Assembly: GCF_023702715.1 (NCBI RefSeq)
Contig: NZ_CP098480.1
Location: forward strand, 2,976,001-3,040,000
Length of the DNA stretch: 64,000 nt
Origin: Acinetobacter sp. C32I
GTDB taxonomy: Bacteria; Pseudomonadota; Gammaproteobacteria; Pseudomonadales; Moraxellaceae
Direction of reading: 5' to 3'
Shown here piece after piece: positions 45,026 through 54,125 of this stretch. Within the stretch, counting starts at the first letter, position 1, and each line of letters starts with the position of its first letter. The notes beneath the pieces are model-generated. The model saw nothing but the letters and a program-made list of their open reading frames with translations. It did no database searches and was not told the DNA's origin. The position numbers and the translations under genes were made by a program.

Positions 45026-46174
45026 TTAAACACGCATTGGCATGACAACATAAGTTTGATCTGGATGGGCTGGATCTTGAACAAGCACAGACTGATTGGC
45101 CTCACTCATGCTCATTTTTACATCATCACCATCTAAAACACTTAAAACATCAAGGATATATTGTGCATTAAATGACATTTCCAACGGTGCATCTTGATAT
45201 TGAATTGCAATATCTTCAACCGCCTCATCTTGTTCAGGGTTATTGGCACGTAACTGTAATGAATCTTGATTAAAGTTCAAGAATACACCACGAAGTTTTT
45301 CATTACTTAAAATTGCTACACGCTGCAACGATTGTTTAAAGACGTCATGTGCAATAAAGACATGCTTATCCCCATTTTTTGGAATCACACGGCGATAATC
45401 AGGGAATTTTCCATCAATCAGTTTCGTGGTAAAACGAACGGTAATATCACCCTGCTCTTTATCACGGCTTGGGGTATTAATGGTGACATTCAATAATTCA
45501 CGGCCAATCAATAAGGTGAGTTGTTCATCTTCAATACTGAGTAAACGCTGTAATTCACCGACCGCCTTACGTGGAACAATGGCCTGCATCGGCGCTGCTG
45601 CTGTTGATGATGCCAACACCTCACACAAGGCTAAACGATGTCCATCAGTAGTCACTGTACGTAATTGATTTTGATCAATTTCCAACAATGTACCCGTCAG
45701 GTAAAAACGGACATCCTGAACCGCCATGGCAAAGGCCGTTTTTTCAAATAAACGCTTTAATTCACGCTGGGTAACCTGGACTTGTGTCCCTTGGCTATTT
45801 TCAGTGGTCAATAATGGATAATCTTCGGCAGGAAGTGTACCCAACACGAAACGGCTATTGCCCGATTTTAAAATACAGCGTTGATCTTCAGTAATTTGTA
45901 GATCAATCAAGGCTGCTGTAGGAAGAGATTTACAAATTTCGACCAGTTTACGTGCAGGAACAGTGGTTTCACCCGCTTCTAAACAAGCACCTTCTGCTAA
46001 CGTGGTGCTGGCAACCAATTCAACTTCCAAGTCAGAACCTGTAATGGTTAAGGCCTGTTGTGTGGTTTGAATTTTAACGTTTGAAAGAATATTCAAGGTA
46101 TGACGGCGTTCAACAGCCCCCACCACATGGGATAAAACATTGACTAAACTTTCTTTAGCGATTTTCAAACGCAC
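45026..46174 (-). CDS. dnaN: DNA polymerase III sliding clamp (beta subunit)
   Basis: A 382-residue ring-forming clamp with three repeated clamp folds. It begins MRLKIAKESLVNVLSHVVGAVE and ends in YVVMPMRV, as in the E. coli protein (366 residues; ...MPMRL) with a small insertion. It tethers polymerase III and many repair factors to DNA. It lies 90 bases after dnaA and 28 bases before recF on the same strand. The hydrophobic cleft near the C-terminus is preserved. Confidence 0.97.
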   Translation of the reverse strand: MRLKIAKESLVNVLSHVVGAVERRHTLNILSNVKIQTTQQALTITGSDLEVELVASTTLAEGACLEAGETTVPARKLVEICKSLPTAALIDLQITEDQRCILKSGNSRFVLGTLPAEDYPLLTTENSQGTQVQVTQRELKRLFEKTAFAMAVQDVRFYLTGTLLEIDQNQLRTVTTDGHRLALCEVLASSTAAAPMQAIVPRKAVGELQRLLSIEDEQLTLLIGRELLNVTINTPSRDKEQGDITVRFTTKLIDGKFPDYRRVIPKNGDKHVFIAHDVFKQSLQRVAILSNEKLRGVFLNFNQDSLQLRANNPEQDEAVEDIAIQYQDAPLEMSFNAQYILDVLSVLDGDDVKMSMSEANQSVLVQDPAHPDQTYVVMPMRV

Positions 46175-46264
46175 GATTTTATTCCTCTTACAACAGAAGC
46201 CGATATGAATGTTAGCAGTGTACTATGCTGCACTTAAAAATAGTTTGCAACTCTGAAAAATAGA

Positions 46265-47662
46265 TTAACTTTGTAACAAGCGCAGTAAATTTTTATAGTC
46301 TTCATTAAAAATAGGGTCTTCTTCACGCAAGCTGACCACTTTTTCACAGGCATGCATCACGGTACTGTGGTCACGACCACCAAAAGCCATACCAATTTCA
46401 GGGAAACTATCCCCAGTTAATTCACGAGCCAAACCCATGGCCAATTGCCGTGGACGTGCATAAATACGGGTACGTTTTGGCCCAATCAATTCTTTTAATG
46501 GAATTCGGAAGTATTCACTTACCACCCGCTGGATATTTTCAACACTAATGGTACGTGCACGAATCGCCAAAACATCTTTTAACGACTCACGCACCACATC
46601 CAAATCAATTGCAGTACCTTTAAAACGTGAAATTGCCACGACTTTATTAAGTGCACCTTCAAGCTCTCGTACGTTTGCAACCACTTGTTGGGCAATAAAC
46701 AGAGCACAGTTTCGTGGTAAATCAACTCCACTATTTTCCGCTTTTTTCAGCAAGATCTCGATTCGGGTCTCGATATCTGGCGGTTCAACCCCCACAGATA
46801 AGCCCCATGAAAAGCGAGAAACTAAACGTGGATCAAGTTCAGTGAGTTCTTTTGGATAACGATCTGAGGTTAAAATAATTTGTTTAGATTCATCCAATAA
46901 AGCATTGAATGTATAGAAGAATTCAACAAGGCTTGCTTCTTTTCCTGCGAGTAAATGAATATCATCGACCAACAATAAATCTAAAGAACGACAGTTTTTC
47001 TTAAATTCTTCAACCTTACCTTTTTGTAATGAACTGACAAAGTCCTGTACAAAACTTTCCGAAGTCATATACATCACACGTGCATTTGGCTTGGCTTGTA
47101 ACAGCGCATTGCCCACGGCCTGCATTAAATGGGTTTTACCCAGACCTGTTGGGCCATACAAAAATAAAGGGTTATGTTGCGAAGCACCTAACTGCGTTAA
47201 AACCTTGCGGCAGGTTTCAGCAGCCATTTGGTTAGAACGGCCTTCAACAAACAAAGAAAAGGTAAATAACGGATTGAGTTGTCTTTTCTTCGGTATTTTA
47301 GTGACATTTTGACTCGGTTGAACCAAATCAGATTCTTTTTTTACTTTTGTTGGAACAGCAACAGGTGCACTACTCAACGCTGCTGTAGTGGTTGCAGGTT
47401 GCTCATTAGAAGACAAAATAGTCCCAGGACGTGAATCAACCAGAATTTCAACCTGACGAACTCGGCCTTCCGACAATTGTTCAGCAAGAATAGAGATCAG
47501 TTCTAAATGGTTATCCTGAATATAACGCGTCCAATAGGGGTTCGGTGCGTATAAACGCATCACACCATCAACCTCTTCAGCAACCAAAGGACGAATCCAC
47601 ATCGCAAAGACGTTATCAGATAGCTCTTGTCGCAAGCGAGTTAAGCAGTCTGTCCAGAGCAT
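46265..47662 (-). CDS. dnaA: Chromosomal replication initiator DnaA
   Basis: A 465-residue AAA+ initiator. Domain I is at about 1-80 (MLWTDCLTRLRQEL), followed by a low-complexity linker. The AAA+ domain has Walker A GPTGLGKTH (about 169) and Walker B LLLVDDIHLL (about 230). The C-terminal DNA-binding domain carries GGRDHSTVMHACEKV (about 426-440), the DnaA-box recognition signature. Of two in-frame ATGs, the one at 47662 has AGGGG at ideal spacing; the one at 47668 directly abuts it. DnaA boxes lie immediately upstream, so autoregulation is expected. Confidence 0.98.
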   Translation of the reverse strand: MLWTDCLTRLRQELSDNVFAMWIRPLVAEEVDGVMRLYAPNPYWTRYIQDNHLELISILAEQLSEGRVRQVEILVDSRPGTILSSNEQPATTTAALSSAPVAVPTKVKKESDLVQPSQNVTKIPKKRQLNPLFTFSLFVEGRSNQMAAETCRKVLTQLGASQHNPLFLYGPTGLGKTHLMQAVGNALLQAKPNARVMYMTSESFVQDFVSSLQKGKVEEFKKNCRSLDLLLVDDIHLLAGKEASLVEFFYTFNALLDESKQIILTSDRYPKELTELDPRLVSRFSWGLSVGVEPPDIETRIEILLKKAENSGVDLPRNCALFIAQQVVANVRELEGALNKVVAISRFKGTAIDLDVVRESLKDVLAIRARTISVENIQRVVSEYFRIPLKELIGPKRTRIYARPRQLAMGLARELTGDSFPEIGMAFGGRDHSTVMHACEKVVSLREEDPIFNEDYKNLLRLLQS

Positions 47663-48264
47663 GTGCATCCCCTATATATCCATTTTTTAAATTCAAAAAT
47701 AAAAAACCGTCACCCCTCATCTTTCAAAGGGGTCGCCATTCTAACCAAGTTATCCACATCTGTCAGGACAATTTATGGGACTTTTGCTGAAAAAGACAGC
47801 ATTCGTTTATAAATTTAAATTCAAAGCCACATGTGCATAACTTTTTGCACAAGCTGTGGATAGTTTTAAGCTCAAAGTTATCCACAAACTATAAAAATGA
47901 TAAAAACATGCTTATCCACAGCATAACTTTATGTTTATTCATAAAAAAACATCACTTTCCACAGAATAAATCCACCCTAATAAGAATAAATTTAAATTTT
48001 AAAATTTGAATTTACTTATAGGGTTCACTCAAATTGTGGATAACTGAGCATATCGAAATTTAAATTCAAAATCCAAGAATTAAATTTAAATCAGAAGATG
48101 GATTGTTGATAAGCTTGTTTGTAAGCTGTGAATATAGACGAATACTGATATTATTTAAATAGATAGCTTGTGTATATTTTTTGTTTTCAATAAAAGCATA
48201 TAACTTCGCGCAGTTCTATTGCTTCAAAACAGAACAAACAAAATGTAAAGTTTTTGATTTTTCA
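47663..48264. other. oriC: Chromosomal origin of replication (oriC)
   Basis: The 600-base gap between dnaA and rpmH carries DnaA boxes. Exact TTATCCACA occurs at 47749, 47878 and 47912 (plus) and 48035 (minus). One-mismatch boxes are at 47832, 47855 and 48104 (minus), and a weaker one at about 47955. Very AT-rich segments with four copies of AAATTTAAAT (47811, 47988, 48056, 48082) lie between and after them and could be the unwinding element. Divergent genes on both sides agree with bidirectional firing. Confidence 0.93.
47811..48091. repeat. Four AAATTTAAAT repeats in oriC
   Basis: Copies are at 47811-47820, 47988-47997, 48056-48065 and 48082-48091. Two of them (47811-47825 and 48056-48070) extend to an identical 15-base unit, AAATTTAAATTCAAA. 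They flank the DnaA boxes. Confidence 0.75.
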
Positions 48265-48293
48265 TTGACAGCGTAAACATTGCGCAATAAAAT
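48265..48293 (+). promoter_or_regulatory. rpmH promoter
   Basis: A consensus TTGACA (48265-48270), 17-base spacer and TAAAAT (48288-48293), about 40 bases upstream of rpmH. A strong sigma-70 promoter for the ribosomal protein / RNase P operon. Confidence 0.85.
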
Positions 48294-48331
48294 CGCGGAC
48301 CTTTATAGAAAGATCATTTTGGAGTTTCGAA

Positions 48332-48466
48332 ATGAAACGTACTTTCCAACCATCTGAATTAAAGCGTAAACGCGTTCATGGTTTCCGCGCTCGTATGGCT
48401 ACTAAAGCAGGTCGTCAAGTTTTAGCTCGTCGTCGTGCAAAAGGTCGTCATAGCTTAACTGTTTAA
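48332..48466 (+). CDS. rpmH: 50S ribosomal protein L34
   Basis: A 44-residue, very basic protein: [20 protein letters not shown]..., the universal L34 sequence ending in LTV. A GGAG ribosome site precedes the ATG. It opens the rpmH-rnpA-yidD-yidC-mnmE cluster, 27 bases before rnpA, and is driven by the consensus promoter at 48265. It binds 23S rRNA in the large subunit. Confidence 0.98.
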
Positions 48467-48493
48467 TACTGTTAAGCTGACCAGACTTGGGTG

Positions 48494-48889
48494 ATGACAC
48501 TTTACAGTTTCGGCACTGAATTTCGTATTCGTTGTGCCGCTGATTATAAAAGTGTATTTGATGGTGCGCTTTTTAAAGTGCATCAGCCCCATTTCCTTTT
48601 TTTAGCAAAATTAACCGAACAGCCGAAAAGCCGTTTGGGTATTGTCGTTGCTAAAAAAAAGGTGCGTCGTGCACATGAACGAAATCGAATAAAACGTCTT
48701 GCTCGGGAGAGCTTTCGTTTACATCAAGCGCAATTTAATGCTGATATCGATATTGTGGTGATGCCTAAAGTAGGTATAGAAGCAATCGCAAATCAAGAAT
48801 TACATCAACAATTAGATTTTGCTTGGCAAAAATTACAACGCTTAGCAAAGAAGCATTCCAAAGTCGTTGTGACATCCCTCCAAAATTAG
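48494..48889 (+). CDS. rnpA: Ribonuclease P protein component
   Basis: A 131-residue basic protein that assists the RNase P RNA in trimming tRNA 5' ends. The family RNR motif is [19 protein letters not shown] (about 56-74). The GTG at 48491 is in frame directly before the ATG at 48494, so the start could be either. It lies between rpmH and yidD in the conserved order. The C-terminal tail ([13 protein letters not shown]) is variable in the family. Confidence 0.95.
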   Translation: MTLYSFGTEFRIRCAADYKSVFDGALFKVHQPHFLFLAKLTEQPKSRLGIVVAKKKVRRAHERNRIKRLARESFRLHQAQFNADIDIVVMPKVGIEAIANQELHQQLDFAWQKLQRLAKKHSKVVVTSLQN

Positions 48890-48898
48890 AGATCTCCA

Positions 48899-49222
48899 AT
48901 GGTACGTTTACTGCATTGGTTGATAAGATGTTACCAAATCGCAATTAGTCCATTATTGGGTCCTCGTTGTCGCTATATTCCCACTTGTTCGCAATATGCA
49001 ATCGAAGCGTTGCAGACACATGGCGCGGTCAAAGGTGTATGGCTATCGACTAAGCGAATTTGCCGTTGTCATCCTTGGGGTGGGTCAGGCTATGAACCTG
49101 TGCCTCGTAAAGCACTTCGTTTTATTTCGTTTCATCAAATAGATTCTCAAATGCATCACGTTGCTGTACCCTTTCGTGATCGTTTATTCAAGCAAAATCT
49201 CTCTAACCATTTGGGATTATAG
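48899..49222 (+). CDS. yidD: Membrane protein insertion efficiency factor YidD
   Basis: A 107-residue protein with an N-terminal amphipathic segment and the family core [20 protein letters not shown] (about 12-31), then AIEAL and [16 protein letters not shown] (about 53-68), including the three conserved cysteines. It helps YidC insert membrane proteins. It lies 9 bases after rnpA and 2 bases before yidC, so translation is probably coupled. Confidence 0.95.
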   Translation: MVRLLHWLIRCYQIAISPLLGPRCRYIPTCSQYAIEALQTHGAVKGVWLSTKRICRCHPWGGSGYEPVPRKALRFISFHQIDSQMHHVAVPFRDRLFKQNLSNHLGL

Positions 49223-49224
49223 AT

Positions 49225-50985
49225 ATGCAACAATGGGCCAGATTTGCAATTCTTGGAGCCATGTTTGTTACCGCATATTTGCTTATTTTGGCTTGGCAAA
49301 AAGATTATGGTCATGCTGCACCAGCACCGCAACAACAAGCGGCTGCTGTGACTGCACATGAAGTATCTGCAGATTTGCCAAATGCTCAAAATGCAACAGC
49401 GGCTTCAGACTTGCCACAAGCAAATGTGACTGCATCACAAGCCACAGAACATAATACATCTGTGAGTCAGCAACTGATTTCAGTACAAACTGATCTTTAT
49501 CACCTGTGGATCAATCCTAAAGGTGGTGATATCGTCCGTATTGAATTGTTAAGCCATGATGAAAGCAAAGACAGCGACAAACCGTTTGTCATGCTGGAAA
49601 GCGATGCGAAACGTACTTACGTCGCTCAATCTGGTTTAATTGGTTTAAATGGACCAGATAGCAGCCGTGGCGGCCGTCCAATGTATGATGTTGAAAAAAC
49701 AGCATATACCTTGGCAGATGCGAAAAGCGTTGCGTCGAAAGATGGTAAAACACAGCAAGTGTTGACTGTGCCATTGGTATTTAAAACACCTGAAGGTGTG
49801 GAAGTGATCAAATCGTTCACCTTCACACAAGGCGATTACCCAATTACCGTTAAACATCAAGTCATTAACCGCAGTCAGCAAAACTGGCAAGGTCAAATGT
49901 TTGGTCAGTTAAAGCGTGATAATTCGGATGACCCTGGTAAGTCTTCACAAGGTATTTTTACCTTGGGTACTTATCTTGGTGGCGCTTGGGGTACACCAGA
50001 TGCGCATTATAACAAGTTAAAATTTGCCAACTTTAATGACGAAAAATTAAATGTTGAAGCCAAAGGCGGCTGGGTTGCCATGGTTCAGCATTATTTCGTG
50101 AGCGCATGGATTCCTGGGAACTTAAAACTGACTCAGGCCGATGGTCAGCCATATAATGCAAAATTAGAGTCACGTCAGTCTACGGACGGCATGAATATCA
50201 TGGGCTTCACTTCTCCAGTGATCAATGTACCTGCAGGTACATCAATGGAAGTGGATGCTAAACTGTATTCAGGTCCAAAAATCCAATCTGAACTCAAAGA
50301 CTTAGCTGCTGGTTTAAACCAAACTGTTGATTATGGTTGGTTATGGCCAATTGCGAAATTATTGTTCTTGGGCCTGCAATTCTTCCATAACATTATCGGT
50401 AACTGGGGCTGGTCAATTATCTTATTGACGATCTTGGTGAAGTTGATTTTATGGCCACTTTCTTCAAAAAGTTATCGTTCGATGGCGAAAATGCGTGTAA
50501 TTGCACCAGAAATGCAACGCATGAAAGAAGAATTTGGTGAAGACCGCATGCGTTTCTCGCAAGAAATGATGGCGTTATACAAGCGTGAACAAGTCAACCC
50601 ATTGTCTGGTTGCTTGCCATTGCTGTTACAAATGCCGATTTTCTTAGCCTTGTATTGGGTATTGATGGAATCAGTTGAACTCCGTCATGCACCGTGGTTA
50701 GGCTGGATTCAAGATTTATCTGCGATGGATCCATGGTTTATCTTGCCGTTGATCATGGGTGTGACCATGTTCGTTCAGCAAATGTTGAACCCACAACCGA
50801 CTGATCCAATGCAGGCCAAAGTGTTCCGTATCATGCCAATCATGTTTACGGTATTCATGTTGTTCTTCCCTGCGGGCTTAGTGCTTTACTGGATCGTCAA
50901 CAACAGTATTACCATTTTGCAACAATGGTTTATTAACAAAGGTGTCGAAAAAGACCGTCTCAACAAGGTTGAGCCGAGCGCTTAA
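49225..50985 (+). CDS. yidC: Membrane protein insertase YidC
   Basis: A 586-residue inner-membrane insertase. N-terminal helix (about 5-22), an Ala/Gln-rich linker, then the large periplasmic P1 domain (about 75-360). Five conserved helices of the Oxa1 core follow (NIIGNWGWSIILLTILVKLILWPLS, about 388-412; cytosolic hairpin with MRVIAPEMQRMKEEFGEDRM; PLSGCLPLLLQMPIFLALYWVL). The hydrophilic groove Arg is expected in helix 2. It works with SecYEG or alone. It is part of the rnpA-yidD-yidC-mnmE block. Confidence 0.97.
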   Translation: MQQWARFAILGAMFVTAYLLILAWQKDYGHAAPAPQQQAAAVTAHEVSADLPNAQNATAASDLPQANVTASQATEHNTSVSQQLISVQTDLYHLWINPKGGDIVRIELLSHDESKDSDKPFVMLESDAKRTYVAQSGLIGLNGPDSSRGGRPMYDVEKTAYTLADAKSVASKDGKTQQVLTVPLVFKTPEGVEVIKSFTFTQGDYPITVKHQVINRSQQNWQGQMFGQLKRDNSDDPGKSSQGIFTLGTYLGGAWGTPDAHYNKLKFANFNDEKLNVEAKGGWVAMVQHYFVSAWIPGNLKLTQADGQPYNAKLESRQSTDGMNIMGFTSPVINVPAGTSMEVDAKLYSGPKIQSELKDLAAGLNQTVDYGWLWPIAKLLFLGLQFFHNIIGNWGWSIILLTILVKLILWPLSSKSYRSMAKMRVIAPEMQRMKEEFGEDRMRFSQEMMALYKREQVNPLSGCLPLLLQMPIFLALYWVLMESVELRHAPWLGWIQDLSAMDPWFILPLIMGVTMFVQQMLNPQPTDPMQAKVFRIMPIMFTVFMLFFPAGLVLYWIVNNSITILQQWFINKGVEKDRLNKVEPSA

Positions 50986-51004
50986 GTTCGAACTTTTACT
51001 GAAT

Positions 51005-51044
51005 AAATCCGCTTAAGATGGTAATCTTAGGCGGATTTTTCTTT
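51005..51044 (+). terminator. Terminator after yidC
   Basis: AAATCCGC plus TAAGAT pair with ATCTTA plus GCGGATTT (51005-51038), followed by T5. Confidence 0.88.
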
Positions 51045-51099
51045 GTCTGTATTTAGCGGTTGAACCCAACAACCCTTGCGTTTTTTAGGTGAATTTAAC

Positions 51100-52455
51100 A
51101 TGCAACATCAAACCACAATTGCTGCGATTGCTACCCCATTAGGTCGTGGTGGTGTGGGGGTGATTCGACTCTCTGGGCCGAAAGCCTATGCGATAGCAGA
51201 GCAACTGACCCAAAAACAGCTCCCTGCAGCACGTATGGCTGGTTTCCGTCAGTTTTGTGATGCTGATGGCTCGGTAATGGATGAAGGCATCGTATTGTGC
51301 TTTCCGAACCCGCACTCCTTTACTGGGGAAGATGTGGTGGAATTACAAGGTCATGGTGGTCCAGTCATTCAGAATGCGTTATTAGCACGTTTACTGGATT
51401 TAGGCGCAACTGCTGCAAAGGCGGGTGAGTTTTCCATGCGTGCCTTTGAAAATGGCAAAATGGATTTAGTGCAAGCGGAAGCGATTGCCGATTTGATTGA
51501 TGCGACATCACAAGCAGCAGCACGTTCGGCGGTTCGTTCTTTACAAGGTGCATTTTCAACCAAAATTAATACGGTTTTAGAAAAGCTGATTCACTTACGT
51601 TTGCATGTTGAAGCCGCGATTGATTTCCCAGAAGAAGAAATTGACTTCCTGGCTGACGGCAAGATTTTGGCTTTGTTGGACGATGTACAAGACTCTGTCA
51701 AAGCGGTGCAGCAGTCTGCGCGTCAGGGCCAATTGCTACGTGAAGGTTTACAAGTGGTGATTGCGGGTAAGCCCAATGCAGGTAAATCGAGCCTGTTAAA
51801 CGCACTTGCAGGCCATGAGCGTGCCATTGTGACCGATATTGCAGGGACTACCCGAGATGTGCTGCATGAAAAGATCAGTTTAAATGGCTTGCCGATCACC
51901 TTAACAGACACTGCGGGTTTACGTGAAACCGGTGATATTGTCGAACAGGAAGGGATTCGTCGTGCGATCAAGGAAATTGAACAGGCAGATTTATTGCTGT
52001 TGGTGTATGACTTGAACCAAGCTGATGAGCCATTACAGCTGGCGCATGAATATTTTGCTGATCATCTAGAACCAAAACGTTTGTTATTGATTGGCAATAA
52101 ATGCGATTTAACTGGACAACAGACCGAAATGACTGATTATCAGGGTTTCCGACATGTTCGTGTCTCAGCCAAACAGGATATGGGGGTTCAGGCGCTCATA
52201 GATGCGATTACAGCGCATGCAGGCTTTCAACCTGAGGAAGACACCTTTATCGCCCGAACACGCCATTTAGATGCAATGAAGCGTACTCAGCGCTATTTGT
52301 CTGAGGCACGTGAGCAGTTGGTGGTGTTTAATGCTGGTGAGCTGGTGGCCGAGTCATTGCGCTTGGCGCAGAATGCATTGGGTGAAATCACGGGTGATTT
52401 TAGTGCGGATGATCTTCTCGGGAAGATTTTTGGTTCGTTCTGTATTGGTAAATAA
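51100..52455 (+). CDS. mnmE: tRNA modification GTPase MnmE
   Basis: A 451-residue GTPase that with MnmG makes 5-carboxymethylaminomethyl-uridine in tRNA wobble positions. An N-terminal formyl-THF-binding domain (TPLGRGGVGVIRLSG, about 9-23) and helical domain frame the G domain: G1 GKPNAGKSSL (about 224), DIAGTTRDVL, G3 DTAGLRE and NKCDL. It ends in the C-terminal CIGK motif with the catalytic Cys. The ATG at 51100 has AGGTGA ten bases upstream; a TTG at 51076 is less likely. Confidence 0.96.
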   Translation: MQHQTTIAAIATPLGRGGVGVIRLSGPKAYAIAEQLTQKQLPAARMAGFRQFCDADGSVMDEGIVLCFPNPHSFTGEDVVELQGHGGPVIQNALLARLLDLGATAAKAGEFSMRAFENGKMDLVQAEAIADLIDATSQAAARSAVRSLQGAFSTKINTVLEKLIHLRLHVEAAIDFPEEEIDFLADGKILALLDDVQDSVKAVQQSARQGQLLREGLQVVIAGKPNAGKSSLLNALAGHERAIVTDIAGTTRDVLHEKISLNGLPITLTDTAGLRETGDIVEQEGIRRAIKEIEQADLLLLVYDLNQADEPLQLAHEYFADHLEPKRLLLIGNKCDLTGQQTEMTDYQGFRHVRVSAKQDMGVQALIDAITAHAGFQPEEDTFIARTRHLDAMKRTQRYLSEAREQLVVFNAGELVAESLRLAQNALGEITGDFSADDLLGKIFGSFCIGK

Positions 52456-52473
52456 TGAATTAAATCAATTGTT

Positions 52474-52508
52474 AATGGCTTAGATCGTGATGATCTAAGC
52501 CATTGTTT
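52474..52508. terminator. Bidirectional hairpin between mnmE and PilU-like gene
   Basis: A perfect 13-base stem, AATGGCTTAGATC / GATCTAAGCCATT (52474-52486, 52492-52504), between convergent stops. Confidence 0.82.
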
Positions 52509-52509
52509 A

Positions 52510-53691
52510 TCAACCTTCTTCTTGTTCTTCCTCTGTTTTTTGTTCTTGTACCACATTTAATGCGGTCATCATTGCGGCAGGTGCACCCTCTTGGCGAGTA
52601 CTCTTCAGCTTGATTTGCAAACGCAATTCATTGACTGAATCTGCATTGCGTAAGGCTTCATCATAGCTAATCGCGCCTTCGTTATACAGCTCAAATAAGG
52701 CTTGGTCGAAGGTTTGCATACCCAGCTCACGCGATTTGCTCATAATCTCTTTCAGTGCGTGGAACTGTCCTTTGAGAATATTGTCGGCAATCAATGGGGT
52801 ATTCAATAAAATTTCAATTGCAGCACGACGACCTTTGCCATCTTGGGTACGTACCAGACGTTGTGAAATAATCCCTTTCATATTGGATGAAAGATCCATC
52901 AGTAACTGATTACGACGCTCTTCTGGGAAAAAGTTAATAATTCGATCCAGTGCTTGGTTGGCATTGTTGGCGTGTAAAGTACCTAAGCAAAGATGTCCTG
53001 TTTCCGCAAAGGCAATCGCGTGTTCCATGGTTTCAGTATCACGGATTTCACCAATCAGAATCACATCAGGTGCCTGACGTAGTGTGTTTTTCAAGGCGTG
53101 GTGCCATGAATGACAATCAACCCCCACTTCACGATGGGTAATCATCGATTTTTTGTGTTTATGCACGTATTCCACTGGGTCTTCAACGGTAATGATATGC
53201 CCCGCTGAGTTTTCATTACGATGGTCAATCATGGCCGCCAAAGAGGTGGATTTGCCTGAGCCTGTCCCCCCAACAACCAGTACCAAGCCACGCTTTTCCA
53301 TAATCACATTTTTCAGCGATTCTGGCAGTTTCAGCTTTTGAAAGGTTGGAATTTCTGAGGTAATGGTACGAATCACCATGCCGATTTGCAGCTGTTGTTT
53401 AAACACGTTGACACGGAAACGGGAAACATTGGGTACATTGATTGCGAAATTACATTCCCATTCTGTTTCAAACTCTTGGCGCTGTTTTTCATTCATCAAA
53501 CTATAGGCAAATAGCTTGGTTTTATCTGCGGTGAGTGCCTGTTGCCCCAATGGACGCATCAGGCCTTGCAATTTAATGCTCGGTGGAAAATCAGCGGTGA
53601 TAAATAAATCGGATCCCCCATATTCCACTACTTTACTAAGCATATGAAACATAAAGGTTTTGGCTTCTTCTAATAGTTCCGCGTTATACAT
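52510..53691 (-). CDS. PilT/PilU family type IV pilus retraction ATPase (PilU-like)
   Basis: A 393-residue cytosolic hexameric ATPase. The N-terminal PAS-like domain includes GGSDLFITADFPPSIKLQG (about 25-43). Walker A is VGGTGSGKSTS (about 141), the Asp box is IITVEDPVEYVH (about 167), Walker B is QAPDVILIGEIRDTETM (about 208), and the His box is HLCLGTLHANNANQALDRI (about 233). The wording matches Pseudomonas PilU more than PilT. It stands alone here without pilT. It is likely an accessory retraction motor, possibly an additional PilU copy. Confidence 0.85.
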   Translation of the reverse strand: MYNAELLEEAKTFMFHMLSKVVEYGGSDLFITADFPPSIKLQGLMRPLGQQALTADKTKLFAYSLMNEKQRQEFETEWECNFAINVPNVSRFRVNVFKQQLQIGMVIRTITSEIPTFQKLKLPESLKNVIMEKRGLVLVVGGTGSGKSTSLAAMIDHRNENSAGHIITVEDPVEYVHKHKKSMITHREVGVDCHSWHHALKNTLRQAPDVILIGEIRDTETMEHAIAFAETGHLCLGTLHANNANQALDRIINFFPEERRNQLLMDLSSNMKGIISQRLVRTQDGKGRRAAIEILLNTPLIADNILKGQFHALKEIMSKSRELGMQTFDQALFELYNEGAISYDEALRNADSVNELRLQIKLKSTRQEGAPAAMMTALNVVQEQKTEEEQEEG

Positions 53692-54125
53692 TGAGCTACC
53701 TAAATTTTTACAATGAAGCGAAGTTCATTGCTGTAATACGATGACAATCATCCCGATAGGGAAACATTTTTTTGTTTCTTGAAAATGAATAATGATAGAT
53801 CAAGGCGACTCGATTTAGGCCATTTTATTCCATCATCTTCACGGTGTTGCTGAATGATGCGAATTATTCCAAAAAGCGAGGTGCTGATCTATGTACTTTT
53901 TAAAATTATTAAATAATTATCAATATGATGGACCTAAATTGTCAGTTTTTTACTGAATCGATCGCTTGCAGCGCGTGTATGGGGGGATATGAACAGGATA
54001 AACGGACGTTCCACGTGAAACATCGCATGAATTGGTTGAGTTTTGGTTGTTACTGAGTAAGCTTGGCTGTTGAGCGGCTTGAGACTGATTACAATAGCCG
54101 CTGATTTTTGAATTGAGTGTTCGTC
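53692..54125. other. Intergenic region between PilU-like gene and dsbC
   Basis: A 434-base divergent gap with mixed AT-rich sequence. It contains the parS-type site listed next. No open frame with a ribosome site and no terminator were recognised. Confidence 0.5.
54008..54021. promoter_or_regulatory. parS-type site (intergenic, dsbC side)
   Basis: GTTCCACGTGAAAC, one base off perfect symmetry, equal to the Bacillus-type parS core. It lies about 6 kb right of oriC. Confidence 0.72.

Noticed and set aside
53908..53935. AT-rich TTAAATAATTATCAAT as a second Fur box
   Set aside because: Only the right half resembles the Fur consensus; the left half does not.
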